Positions 31,590 through 39,708 of a DNA stretch of 64,000 bases are shown in pieces. The notes under the pieces are model-generated. The model searched no databases and was not told the origin of the DNA. It worked only from the letters and a program-made list of their open reading frames with translations. Origin of the DNA: Corynebacterium terpenotabidum Y-11 (GTDB lineage Bacteria > Actinomycetota > Actinomycetes > Mycobacteriales > Mycobacteriaceae); the NCBI RefSeq assembly GCF_000418365.1, contig NC_021663.1:186001-250000 (forward strand). The letters are read 5' to 3'. The position numbers and the translations under genes are program-made. Position 1 is the stretch's first letter; every line of letters starts with the position of its first letter.

Positions 31590-32819
31590 TCACCGCATCG
31601 TACTGAACAGTTCCTCGGCGGCGGCGTCGTCCCAGACGACGACCGACCCGGCGTCGGTCTCCTCGAAACCGGCGACCGGCACCGTCTGCTGTTCCGAGCC
31701 GCGGACCAGTCCGAGGCCCAGGGCGGCGAGATGCCAGACATGGTCACCGTTGTCGACGGTGATGGCATCCGTCAGGCTGCTGATCAGCGGCAGAGCCTTG
31801 AACGGGTTGATGATCGTGGAGAAGGACCCGATCTTCTTGATCACCGCGGTGAGGAATTCCCGCTGGCGCTCGACCCGGTCCAGGTCCCCATTGGCCGATG
31901 TGTAGCGCGTCCGGACGTAACCCAAGGCCGTTGAACCGTCCATGGTCTGGCATCCGGCCTGGATATTCAGTCCAGCCATGGGATCGTCGATGGCTTCGGC
32001 GGGGCAGAGGGTGACGCCACCGAGCGCATCCACGATTCCGGCGAAACCGGCGAACCCGATCTCCATGTAATGGTCGATGCGCAAGCCGGTGTTCTGCTCG
32101 ATAGTCTGCTGCAGAAGCTGGGGACCACCGTAGGAGAACGCCGCGTTGATCTTGTCCATGCCGTAGCCGGGGATCGACACGTAGGAGTCGCGCGGGATGG
32201 AGACCATCGTCGGTGTCCCACCGAAGCTGGGGACGTGCACCACGATGATCGTGTCCGTCCGCTGGCCTTCCTCGGTGAGGTCGCCGGCGGAGTACTCCGC
32301 ACCTTCCTCCTCGGACAGGCCCTCACGGGAATCCGAGCCGACGAGCAGCCAGTTCGTGCCCTTCGTGTTGCCGAGATCGGAACTGGTCAACGCATCGATG
32401 CGGTTCAGGCTGGAATCGACCCACCAGGCGGTACCGCCGATGAGGACGACGAGGACGAGCAGCAGGACGCCGAAGATCCGGCGCAGGCGGGGGCGCCTGC
32501 GCTTCTGACGGCGTTGCGGTGCCGGGCGGGACGCCGACTGCGGGGGCCGGGACGTCGGACGTTGCTGGGGTGCCTGCTGCTGTGGCGGCTGTTGTGCGTA
32601 CTGCGGCTGCTGCGGCTGCTGATCCGCCATCCGTCGGTACTGCGGGCCGGCCGGTTGTTCGTGGCGTCCCTGTTGGTGCCCACCCGAGTTGTTCGGTGGG
32701 TTCGCAGAGGTTCCGGTCCGGCGCACCACGGGGTTTCCGTAGCGGTCGCGCAGGATCCGGCCGAGATGGTCCCGGGCGTAGGGGTCGGACCCGTTGCCGG
32801 GAGAGGGGGGTTGGGTCAT
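31590..32819 (-). CDS. LytR-CpsA-Psr (LCP) family cell-wall ligase
   Basis: Transfers an undecaprenyl-linked glycopolymer to peptidoglycan; in Corynebacteriales, LCP proteins attach arabinogalactan. The 409-residue protein has a Gln/Pro-rich cytoplasmic tail (about 1-85), one membrane helix (about 96-116), and the external LCP domain with NWLLVGSDSREGL, RTDTIIVVHVPS, MVSIPRDSYVSIPGYGMDKI, YMEIGFAGFAGIVDALGGV and TALGYVRTRYTSANGDLDR. The conserved Asp and Arg residues that bind pyrophosphate are present. Start at ATG 32819. There is no ribosome site and TATGCT stands just upstream, so the mRNA may be leaderless. Confidence 0.92.
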   Translation of the reverse strand: MTQPPSPGNGSDPYARDHLGRILRDRYGNPVVRRTGTSANPPNNSGGHQQGRHEQPAGPQYRRMADQQPQQPQYAQQPPQQQAPQQRPTSRPPQSASRPAPQRRQKRRRPRLRRIFGVLLLVLVVLIGGTAWWVDSSLNRIDALTSSDLGNTKGTNWLLVGSDSREGLSEEEGAEYSAGDLTEEGQRTDTIIVVHVPSFGGTPTMVSIPRDSYVSIPGYGMDKINAAFSYGGPQLLQQTIEQNTGLRIDHYMEIGFAGFAGIVDALGGVTLCPAEAIDDPMAGLNIQAGCQTMDGSTALGYVRTRYTSANGDLDRVERQREFLTAVIKKIGSFSTIINPFKALPLISSLTDAITVDNGDHVWHLAALGLGLVRGSEQQTVPVAGFEETDAGSVVVWDDAAAEELFSTMR

Positions 32820-32913
32820 GGGGACAGCATAGTGAAAGGGCGGACGGGGAGGATCATCCTCCGGGATGACAGGCAGTTCGGCGTGGTGGGTGGACGACGA
32901 TATCCTGGGAGCC

Positions 32914-33309
32914 ATGAGTGATGAGACGACGGGCCTGTTGGCCGGGGTCCTGGCAGTGGTCGCGGCCCTGATCGTGTACTCGATGATCCGGGCGGCGGCG
33001 AGCGGCCAGTTGGGCCGGGACAGCGGATTCGGCCTGATCACGGGGGCGGTGAAGAAGACGGAGGCGACGTGGTCGGCCGGTCATGAGGCGGCGCTGCCGG
33101 TGGCGAAGAAGACGATCTGGGCGACTGCGGGGCTGTGGCTCGTGACACTGGTCCTCGGCCTCATCGTGGGGGAGACGTGGGCGGGTTACCTGGGCCTGGT
33201 GCCCTATCTTGCGGTGATCGGCGGGTTTGTGCCGATGATCCGGACGGCGAATGCGGCCGCCGAGCAGGCCGCCACAAAGGACCGGGGGAAGAAGAAGCGG
33301 AAGCGGTAG
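32914..33309 (+). CDS. Small SdpI/YhfL-like membrane protein
   Basis: 131 residues with three hydrophobic segments (about 7-27, 65-85, 90-110) and a very basic C-terminal tail. The segment between helices 1 and 2, GFGLITGAVKKTEATWSAGH, resembles the conserved loop of the SdpI/YhfL family, where N/GxGxR-T precedes a Trp and His. In Bacillus SdpI is an immunity and signalling protein; here no such role is shown. Start at ATG 32914 after CTGGGAGCC. It diverges from the LCP gene. Confidence 0.6.
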   Translation: MSDETTGLLAGVLAVVAALIVYSMIRAAASGQLGRDSGFGLITGAVKKTEATWSAGHEAALPVAKKTIWATAGLWLVTLVLGLIVGETWAGYLGLVPYLAVIGGFVPMIRTANAAAEQAATKDRGKKKRKR

Positions 33310-33314
33310 GCCCG

Positions 33315-34073
33315 CTACACCCCGGGCACGCCGTCGAGCAGCTGGTAGCCGACGAAGGCCACGGTGTCGATGAGACCGTGGGCGATGATCAGCGGCCACA
33401 CCCGCCGCGTCCGGTAGTAGACGTAGACGAACACCAGCCCCATGATGATGTTCCCGAGCCCGGCCGAATATCCCTGGTAGAGGTGGTAGCTGCCGCGCAG
33501 GACCGCGGACGCCACGAAGACCCACGCCCAGGGCACCGTGAGCTGTCTCATCCTCGTCACCAGCCAGGCCACGACGATGATTTCCTCGGCGACGCCGTTG
33601 GCCCAGGCGTTGATCACCAGCAGCAGCACGTCACCGACCGAGGAATCCAGGCCGGAGGCCATCACCTGCTTGGACAGGTTCAACTGCACTGCCGCGACAT
33701 AGAACGCCAGGCCGGGCAGCCCGATCAGTGCCGCGAGGCCTGCCCCGGGGAGGACATCACGCAGGGACGGCCGCAGGACCGGCCGTTCTGCGAGCCGGGG
33801 TGGCAGATGGCGCAGCAGCAGGAATGCCGCCAGTCCACCCCAGGCCAGCAGCACCCCGGAACTGATCAGTTGGAACAGGGGATCAAGCCAGGTCAGGGAT
33901 GATTGCGGGGCATTGAGCGTGGTGGTCTGGTCGTTGAGGTCCTCTGGTGCCGTCGCCGATTCCAGCAGGCGCAGCGCCGCCCGCACACCGGAGGCGCCGA
34001 AAGTGGCGGCGAGGACGAGAACGATCTCCCACTGAAGGGCACGCCGGTCGGTGGGCCGCAGCTCAGTGCTCAT
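33315..34073 (-). CDS. CPBP-family intramembrane metalloprotease
   Basis: 252-residue polytopic protein of the CAAX protease/bacteriocin-processing (Abi) family. The catalytic glutamates are in WANGVAEEIIVVAWLV, and the later histidines are in RGSYHLYQGYSAG and LIIAHGLIDTVAFV. Such proteins cleave or protect against membrane-bound peptides, but the substrate is unknown here. Its start codon (34071-34073) lies within the last codons of the amidase gene, so translation is coupled. The 3' end nearly touches the SdpI-like gene, which is convergent. Confidence 0.85.
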   Translation of the reverse strand: MSTELRPTDRRALQWEIVLVLAATFGASGVRAALRLLESATAPEDLNDQTTTLNAPQSSLTWLDPLFQLISSGVLLAWGGLAAFLLLRHLPPRLAERPVLRPSLRDVLPGAGLAALIGLPGLAFYVAAVQLNLSKQVMASGLDSSVGDVLLLVINAWANGVAEEIIVVAWLVTRMRQLTVPWAWVFVASAVLRGSYHLYQGYSAGLGNIIMGLVFVYVYYRTRRVWPLIIAHGLIDTVAFVGYQLLDGVPGV

Positions 34074-35487
34074 GCGGGTGCCCGTGGCCGTGCCGGTGGG
34101 AATGCGCCGGCGCGACCGGCCGGTAGCCCAACTTCTCGATGTCCCCGGGCTCGGTGAGGGTGAAGGCATCGTGCGCCGCGGCGTCCCCACTGGTCAGTCG
34201 GGCCACCGCGGCCTGCAGATGGGTGCCGAGCGCGAAGAGCGTCGCCGCGTCCACCCGGTCGCCGACCGCCCCGAGATGCACCGAGACCGGCCAGCGCCCC
34301 GGGCCGGGGACGACGAGGGGAACCGAGAGCGCGGCCCAGCCGGTGAGGTTCCACAGGGTCGCCCACGGTGTCCACGCGGTCTGGGCGAGGAAGTCCAGCC
34401 GGTGTGCGCCGGCCACTGACAGGGCGGAGAATGCGCCGACCGGCGGAGGGGCGCACGCGACAGTCGGCGTGACGACCACGTCGATCTCCGGCCAGGCGCG
34501 CCCGATGTCCTCAGGCAGGGCCGTGAGGGAGGCGGTGGCGTCCGCAATCTCGGAGGACGCAAGCTCCAGACCGCGGGCCTTCAACCAACCCGGCATCGGC
34601 CCCAGTGGGTCAGGCAGTGTGGTGCACCGCGCGGCCATGATGCGGGAGAAGACGGCGAAGCGGTCGACCGGGTACGGGGCGTCGACCGGGGTGACGCCGG
34701 CGACCTGCGGGTGGGTGACCAGCAGGGCGGACGCCGCGGTGGTCGCTGCGGCGATCTGCGGGTCCACGGCGGTCGGCCCGGGCTGGCCGGGATCACCGTG
34801 GAAGGGGACCGTAGTCATTCCCAGACGCAGGCCAGAGCGCAGGCCAGACCGCAGCGGACTCCGCGGGATGTCGTAGGCACGGGCGGTGAGCTCCAGATCA
34901 GCGCCGATGAAGCCCTGCGCCGCCGGATTCGGCAGGACACCGGACCCGAAGACGCGGTGGGCAGGCTTGAACCCGGGCAACCCGACCGCCGCAGCGGGGA
35001 TGCGGATCGACCCGCCGCCGTCATTGGCGTGGGCGACCGCGACGATGCCGCGGGCCACGGCGACGGCCGCCCCGGACGAGGAGCCGCCGGTGGTCATCCG
35101 GGCGTCCACCGGATTCACCGGGCCGGGCCCACCGCCGACGAGGTCCGGCTCGGTGTAGACCGTCGCCCCGAATTCGGCGGTCACCGACGCACCGACCAGG
35201 TGCGCCCCGGTGGCCAGGAGACTGCGGACCGTGGCGTCATCGGTGGCGGAGACGAACTCGTGGGCGGGGCTGCCGAAACCGGTGGTCTCCCCGGCGACGC
35301 GCTGCAGATCCTTGACCAGGACCTCTACCCCGGTCAGGGAGCCGGTGGGCTCGGCGCACATGGTGACGTGCGGGTGGTCGTACAGGCGCGCGACGCCGAG
35401 CTCCGCCGCGCTGAGCCCGGTCGATGCCTGCGCCGACCGTAGGCGGGCCGCGGCGCCGGTGGGGGTCCCTGTCTGTGCCATGGTCAT
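34063..35487 (-). CDS. Amidase signature family protein
   Basis: Ser-cisSer-Lys amidohydrolase. The catalytic Lys is in [17 protein letters not shown], cis-Ser and surrounding glycines in [18 protein letters not shown], and the nucleophile Ser in [19 protein letters not shown]. Length of 474 residues is normal. The last 13 residues are [13 protein letters not shown], a histidine-rich tail that could bind metal. Substrate unknown. Start at MTMAQTG (35487) or MAQTG (35481). It overlaps the CPBP gene by 11 bp and diverges from pheA. Confidence 0.9.
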   Translation of the reverse strand: MTMAQTGTPTGAAARLRSAQASTGLSAAELGVARLYDHPHVTMCAEPTGSLTGVEVLVKDLQRVAGETTGFGSPAHEFVSATDDATVRSLLATGAHLVGASVTAEFGATVYTEPDLVGGGPGPVNPVDARMTTGGSSSGAAVAVARGIVAVAHANDGGGSIRIPAAAVGLPGFKPAHRVFGSGVLPNPAAQGFIGADLELTARAYDIPRSPLRSGLRSGLRLGMTTVPFHGDPGQPGPTAVDPQIAAATTAASALLVTHPQVAGVTPVDAPYPVDRFAVFSRIMAARCTTLPDPLGPMPGWLKARGLELASSEIADATASLTALPEDIGRAWPEIDVVVTPTVACAPPPVGAFSALSVAGAHRLDFLAQTAWTPWATLWNLTGWAALSVPLVVPGPGRWPVSVHLGAVGDRVDAATLFALGTHLQAAVARLTSGDAAAHDAFTLTEPGDIEKLGYRPVAPAHSHRHGHGHPHEH

Positions 35488-35534
35488 CCAGGGTAGCCCC
35501 CGATGGTGCAGTGCAGGCAGGTAGGTTGAAAGGC

Positions 35535-36473
35535 ATGACCACCGTCGCATATCTCGGGCCCCGGGGCACGTTCACTGAACAGGCTGTCCTCGATTTCACC
35601 GCCGCCGGACATATCCCGGCCGACGCGAACCTCGTCACGGTGACATCCCCGGGTGCGGCCCTCGACCTGGTGCGTTCCGGGGACGCGGACCTCGCCTGCG
35701 TCGCCCTGGAATCCAGTGTGGACGGGCCCGTCACCCAGACCTTCGATGCTTTGGCGACGGGGGAACCGCTGCAGATCCTGCGGGAACATGATGTGCCGGT
35801 CGCCTTCTCCATCCTGATCCGGCCCGGTACGCAGCTGGAGGACATCCGGTCGATCGCGACGCACCCGGTCGCCGAAGCGCAGATCCGCGGGTGGTTGGCG
35901 GAGCATCTGCCCGAGGTGGGGTTCGTTCCGGCGACCTCCAACGGAGCAGCGGCGGCAGCGGTGGCCGCCGGGGAGGCGGACGCGGCGGCCGCTCCCGCAC
36001 GGGCCGGCGTCCTCAATGACCTGGAGCCGTTGGCCGAGCAGGTCGCGGACATCAAGGATGCGCGGACCCGGTTCGTACTCGTGGGTCGTCCGCAGTCACC
36101 GCCGGCGCGGACCGGGCATGACCGGACATGTGTGGTGCTGCGAGTGCCGAATCAACCGGCGTCGCTGGTGATGGCGTTGATGGAGTTGGCGACGCGCCGG
36201 GTGGATATGTCGCGGATCGAGTCGCGTCCGACCCGGGAACGCGCCGGGACCTATGACTTCCATGTGGAGATCGTGGGCCATCTGGAGGACGCCGCGGTCG
36301 CTGAGGCGCTTGCCGGCCTGCACCGCTACTGTGACAAGGTCCGGTATCTGGGGTCTTGGCCGCAGGAAGGATGGATCGGCGGGGTGAGCGGACTGGAAGG
36401 GTCCGTGCCGCCGGACTATGCGAGCTCCCGGGAATGGGTCCGTGAACTGCGACGCGGTGGGCGTAACGGATGA
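35535..36473 (+). CDS. pheA: Prephenate dehydratase PheA
   Basis: Makes phenylpyruvate from prephenate in phenylalanine synthesis. The catalytic domain (1-185) has AYLGPRGTFTEQAV, CVALESSVDGPVTQTFDAL and the catalytic Thr in KDARTRFVLVG. A C-terminal ACT domain (about 195-280) for phenylalanine feedback includes NQPASLVMALMELATRRVD and the ESRP motif SRIESRPTRE. It is monofunctional, with no chorismate mutase domain. Start at ATG 35535 after GTTGAAAGGC. The stop overlaps the next gene by ATGA. Confidence 0.95.
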   Translation: MTTVAYLGPRGTFTEQAVLDFTAAGHIPADANLVTVTSPGAALDLVRSGDADLACVALESSVDGPVTQTFDALATGEPLQILREHDVPVAFSILIRPGTQLEDIRSIATHPVAEAQIRGWLAEHLPEVGFVPATSNGAAAAAVAAGEADAAAAPARAGVLNDLEPLAEQVADIKDARTRFVLVGRPQSPPARTGHDRTCVVLRVPNQPASLVMALMELATRRVDMSRIESRPTRERAGTYDFHVEIVGHLEDAAVAEALAGLHRYCDKVRYLGSWPQEGWIGGVSGLEGSVPPDYASSREWVRELRRGGRNG

Positions 36474-37291
36474 CTCGACTGCTGTTCATCCGGCACGGGC
36501 AGACGACGTCGAATCTCTCCCATTCGCTGGACACGAACCTGCCCGGTGCCGCACTGACGGGTCTGGGCTGGTCACAGGCCCGGACGGCCGGCGAGCGGAT
36601 CGCGGGGGAACATCTCGCCGGGGAGTACGGGGACGGGTTGATCCTCACCTCCTCGCAGGCGTTGCGGGCGCAGCAGACGGCGTCCGGCATTGTCGAAGGT
36701 GCGGCGGGGGCGGGCCTGGTGCTGCCGGATGCTCCGACGTTGCCAGGGATCTCGGAGATCCCGGCGGGTGATTTCGAGATGCGCAGTGATCCCGAGGCGC
36801 AGTACGGGTACCACCAGACGTTCGGCAGGTGGCTCGGCGGTGCGCTGGATGACGCGATGCCGGGGGCGTTGACCGGGCGGGCCGTGGTCGGCCGGTACCT
36901 GGACACGCTGCTGCCGCAGCTGGTGACCGCGCAGCGCACCGGTGCCGACCTGGCGGTGGTGAGCCATGGGGCGGTGATCCGGTTGATGGCCGGCTACCTG
37001 GGCCGGGTCGATCCGGAGTGGGCGGTGCGGACGCTGCTGCCGAACACCTCGCGGGTGGAGCTGGAGGTGCCGGAGTTCGGGGTGGTCGGCACGGGCGCTG
37101 CGGGTGCCGCACAGTCGGCGCCGATGCTGCCGGTGGTGCCGGAACTGCCGACGGTGGATGCGCCGATGGTGGAGACTGCGGACTATCTGCCGTCCGGGGC
37201 GGTGGGTGTTGAGGTGCTCAGCGACGTGGTCTCCGCCGGGTGGAAGGTCACCGACTGGGGCGGGCACGGGGAGCCGCCGCGGGTGGGGTAG
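36470..37291 (+). CDS. Histidine phosphatase (phosphoglycerate mutase-like)
   Basis: Branch-1 histidine phosphatase. The phospho-histidine motif LLFIRHGQTTSN opens the protein, and the second catalytic His is in LAVVSHGAVIRLMAG. Acidic and arginine residues of the pocket are in SSQALRAQQTA. It belongs to the GpmB/CobC-like group, and a broad-specificity phosphatase is more likely than a glycolytic mutase. It is coupled to pheA by a 4-base overlap, as seen in other corynebacteria. The C-terminal 60 residues (from about GVVGTGAAGAAQ) are low complexity and probably disordered. Confidence 0.88.
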   Translation: MTRLLFIRHGQTTSNLSHSLDTNLPGAALTGLGWSQARTAGERIAGEHLAGEYGDGLILTSSQALRAQQTASGIVEGAAGAGLVLPDAPTLPGISEIPAGDFEMRSDPEAQYGYHQTFGRWLGGALDDAMPGALTGRAVVGRYLDTLLPQLVTAQRTGADLAVVSHGAVIRLMAGYLGRVDPEWAVRTLLPNTSRVELEVPEFGVVGTGAAGAAQSAPMLPVVPELPTVDAPMVETADYLPSGAVGVEVLSDVVSAGWKVTDWGGHGEPPRVG

Positions 37292-37297
37292 GGGTGG

Positions 37298-37645
37298 TCA
37301 GCCCCAGCCGAGTTCATGGAGGCGGGCATCGTCGATACCGAAGTGGTGGCCGATCTCGTGGACAACGGTGATGGCGACCTGGTCGACGAGTTCCTCATGG
37401 GTCCGGCACCACTCGCAGAGGGCACCGCGGTAGATGCTGATCTTGTCCGGCAGGTAGGTCGGCCATTCGACGGAGCGTTCCGTCAGCGCGACGCCGTGGT
37501 ACAGGCCGAGGAGAGTGGGATCATCCTCATTGCGGTCCTCGACGACGATGGCGACGTTGTCCAGGCTGTTGAGGAGCTTGTGGGGGATTAGGTCAAGCCC
37601 CCGGTCGACCAGCTCCTCGAACTCTTCATCAGTGACCTCGACCAT
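37298..37645 (-). CDS. Small zincin-type metallopeptidase
   Basis: 115-residue protein of the minimal zincin family (PF06262). The zinc motif is VVHEIGHHFGIDDARLHELGW, with HEIGH followed by a third His and the Met-turn-like end. The N terminus MVEVTDEEFEELVDRGLDLIP is typical. Substrate and role are unknown for the family. A strong ribosome site (AAGGAGATCC) stands before ATG 37645. It is convergent with the phosphatase gene. Confidence 0.88.
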   Translation of the reverse strand: MVEVTDEEFEELVDRGLDLIPHKLLNSLDNVAIVVEDRNEDDPTLLGLYHGVALTERSVEWPTYLPDKISIYRGALCEWCRTHEELVDQVAITVVHEIGHHFGIDDARLHELGWG

Positions 37646-38031
37646 GGCGGGGATCTCCTTGTCGGCAGGGTGGATGATGCGGTGGTGACCGTGAAGGGTG
37701 CTGCCCTCCGAGTGTAGTGGCGGTGGTCGGGGCGATATGGGAGCCATGCGGGGGTGGTGCGCGGGGTGGCGATCGGGAAGTCCGTCAGGTGGTCTCGGTG
37801 GTCAGAGCGAAACCCTCGTGCCTGCAAATTCACGCATGGCGGGATTTTAGTAAAGGATGCATACTTTATATGGTTCATAAATAAACGTGCTCGATTCTCC
37901 TTCTCTCCACAGAAGAGTGATGCTAGGATTCTCTCATCAGTTTTCTATAGCTGATGTTGCAGAAAGCTCCGCCGACGTGACCACGAGCCGCAGTACTAGT
38001 GCGGCTCTTGTAGAGAGGACCCTCACATACC
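37646..38031. other. Intergenic region with AT-rich promoter DNA
   Basis: 386 bp without a gene. From about 37840 to 37970 the base composition drops sharply (for example ACTTTATATGGTTCATAAAT), unlike the flanks. This is likely promoter DNA for the MspA gene and a possible Lsr2 target. TATAGC at 37946-37951 is one -10 candidate. A hairpin follows at 37985-38007. Confidence 0.5.
37985..38007 (+). promoter_or_regulatory. Hairpin in the 5' leader of the MspA-family gene
   Basis: GAGCCGCA and TGCGGCTC form a perfect 8-bp stem with a 7-base loop, 24 bp before the start codon. It ends just ahead of the purine-rich ribosome site TAGAGAGGA. It could affect mRNA stability or translation, or be an operator. 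Confidence 0.45.
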
Positions 38032-38910
38032 ATGGGCAAGCACGCTCTGACCAGTACCGGAATGACTCATCGAGGGGGGGTGAACAGTGACGGTGGCGTC
38101 GGAGGATCCGGCGCTACCGGTCGTCACCGGCGTGTGTCGACCGCTCGCCGCGGAGCTGCCGCAGTGATCGGGACCCTGGCCGTGGCCGGTATCGGTGCCT
38201 CGTCTGTCTCAGGTGCCGGTGCGGACATCATCGACTACCTGCCGTGGCCTGCTCAGGTCTCCGGTGGGGAAGTCTCACTTCCGGATCGGGAGGCGTCCCG
38301 CACCACCGTCGACGGCTGGGTGCTGCACGCCGGAAAGTCCAATGAGGTGATCAACCTCGCCCCGGCGCTTGATGGTGGGATGTCCACCGGGGAGTTCTTC
38401 GGGTCGATGGACGCGCGGGTGTGGATCGACGGGGCAGGTGCCCCGGAGCTGACTGGGGCGATGTTCGAGACCGGATACCAGATTGGTTGCGGGGTGGACA
38501 TCTCCTCCGGTGTGGATGCGACCGTCGGGTTCACCCAGGGCATTGCCCCGCACGCCGATGCCGGGATCACCGGGGGCCCGAGTGTGAACATCCCGCTGGG
38601 CGTGATCAACGGGATGGCCGTGGGTGCGGATGCTACCGCGACGGTGCAGGTCGGGGTGGACGGTAAGACCGAGGCGGACCAGAGCTTCACCACGCATCTG
38701 GCGCCGGGCACGGTCACGGATGTGCCGTTGGTATCCATGCCGGTTGATGCGGGATACAAGCGGGCGGCGGCCGGGGTCACCGGGGCGCACTTCCAGATCA
38801 ACGGGTGCCTGGGGCCGGTGAGTGTGCGCTCGTATGTCACGGTGTCTTCGGTGTCTCCGACGTCGGTGGATGCGGTGAGTGTCTACGGTGACCCACGCCG
38901 GGTCCGCTGA
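38032..38910 (+). CDS. MspA-family porin-like exported protein
   Basis: MspA proteins form octameric channels in the mycolate outer membrane. The exported part has the family pattern: REASRTTVDGWVLHAGKSN, then GAMFETGYQIGCGVDISSGV (compare the MspA strand ELGYQIGFPW), and the C-terminal block RSYVTVSSVSPTSVDAVSVY followed by GDPRRVR. A basic N terminus and hydrophobic stretch (about 41-60) with cleavage near AGA-64 form the signal peptide. The ATG 38032 gives an unusually long 40-residue pre-region, and a downstream GTG is possible. Two cysteines (in QIGCGVD and NGCLGPV) could form a disulfide. It lies 70 bp upstream of the secreted-protein cassette. Confidence 0.8.
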   Translation: MGKHALTSTGMTHRGGVNSDGGVGGSGATGRHRRVSTARRGAAAVIGTLAVAGIGASSVSGAGADIIDYLPWPAQVSGGEVSLPDREASRTTVDGWVLHAGKSNEVINLAPALDGGMSTGEFFGSMDARVWIDGAGAPELTGAMFETGYQIGCGVDISSGVDATVGFTQGIAPHADAGITGGPSVNIPLGVINGMAVGADATATVQVGVDGKTEADQSFTTHLAPGTVTDVPLVSMPVDAGYKRAAAGVTGAHFQINGCLGPVSVRSYVTVSSVSPTSVDAVSVYGDPRRVR

Positions 38911-38980
38911 GGCTACCTGCTCTGACACTGTCCCGCTCCGATCATCCCCATTTCTTCTTCGTGAACCTGGAGGTTCTCCC

Positions 38981-39331
38981 ATGTCTTCAACATCTACTTC
39001 CTCTTCCCGTTCTTTCTTCTCCTGTGCGCGTCGCTGGGTGACCCGTGGAGCCGTTGTTACCGCTGGGCTGGGTGTCGCCGCCGGAGCGATGGCTCCGGCA
39101 GCCTCGGCTGAGACGGTGTACATCAGCGATACTGACGGTCGCTGGCTGTGTGATATCCACGAAGACTACGTGGTCGGTCCGCTACGTGGTGGCCCATCCG
39201 TCGGAAACTGCCGCACCCATGTCGGGGAGTTCTGGCCTGGATCTGACGGTATCTCTGACTCATATTCGCTGGGGCAGTACTTTCTGCTTGACGGGACCAG
39301 TTTCACGGCATCCATCGACAAGGTCTGGTGA
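38981..39331 (+). CDS. Small secreted protein of unknown function
   Basis: 116 residues. A Ser-rich start and hydrophobic core lead to a signal cleavage site at APAASA-43, leaving about 73 mature residues beginning ETVYISDTDGRWLCDI. Two cysteines (WLCDI and GNCRT) may form a disulfide. I recognise no family. GGAGGTTCTCCC stands before ATG 38981. Its stop overlaps the next start by GTGA, which makes it the first gene of the coupled cassette. It could be a co-secreted partner or chaperone of the large protein. Confidence 0.72.
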   Translation: MSSTSTSSSRSFFSCARRWVTRGAVVTAGLGVAAGAMAPAASAETVYISDTDGRWLCDIHEDYVVGPLRGGPSVGNCRTHVGEFWPGSDGISDSYSLGQYFLLDGTSFTASIDKVW

Positions 39332-39708
39332 GTCAGACCGTGACAACTACGATGAACGGCGTGACTGCACCAGCCCCCGCTGAGGTCGTGGGCGCCTCAA
39401 GGACCACCGGCGACGATCACCACGGTGACTCCGGTTCTGCCGGACCGGCGGCGTGGGTTCCGGTGGTGAAGATCATTGTGGGGGTGTGCATTGTGCTGGC
39501 CGGGTTGTGGTGGTCCTGGCAGCGCTTCGCCGGGCTCGGCCATGGTGAGTATGTGTACACGATGTTCGGGTACATGCTGGTGATGATGCTCGGTGGTGGT
39601 CTGCTGGCCAACGGGGTGATCACGATCGTCAAGCAGCTCCGGGACAACATCGGGAGCATCGGGGCGCGCAGTTCAGAGGCGTACACTGCCGGGGACGGTG
39701 CCCGGTGA
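39328..39708 (+). CDS. Small two-helix membrane protein
   Basis: 126 residues. A Thr/Ala/His-rich N terminus is followed by two hydrophobic helices (about 42-62, VPVVKIIVGVCIVLAGLWW, and 75-100, containing YMLVMMLGGGLLANGVITIV). No enzyme motif is visible and I recognise no family. GTG start overlaps the upstream stop by four bases, and its own stop overlaps the next GTG in the same way. Tight coupling suggests it works with the large exported protein, for example in export or anchoring. Confidence 0.7.
   Translation: MSQTVTTTMNGVTAPAPAEVVGASRTTGDDHHGDSGSAGPAAWVPVVKIIVGVCIVLAGLWWSWQRFAGLGHGEYVYTMFGYMLVMMLGGGLLANGVITIVKQLRDNIGSIGARSSEAYTAGDGAR

Noticed and set aside
32914..34073. SdpI-like and CPBP genes as a bacteriocin immunity system
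   Set aside because: The two genes are convergent, no toxin gene is next to them, and both families have many housekeeping members.
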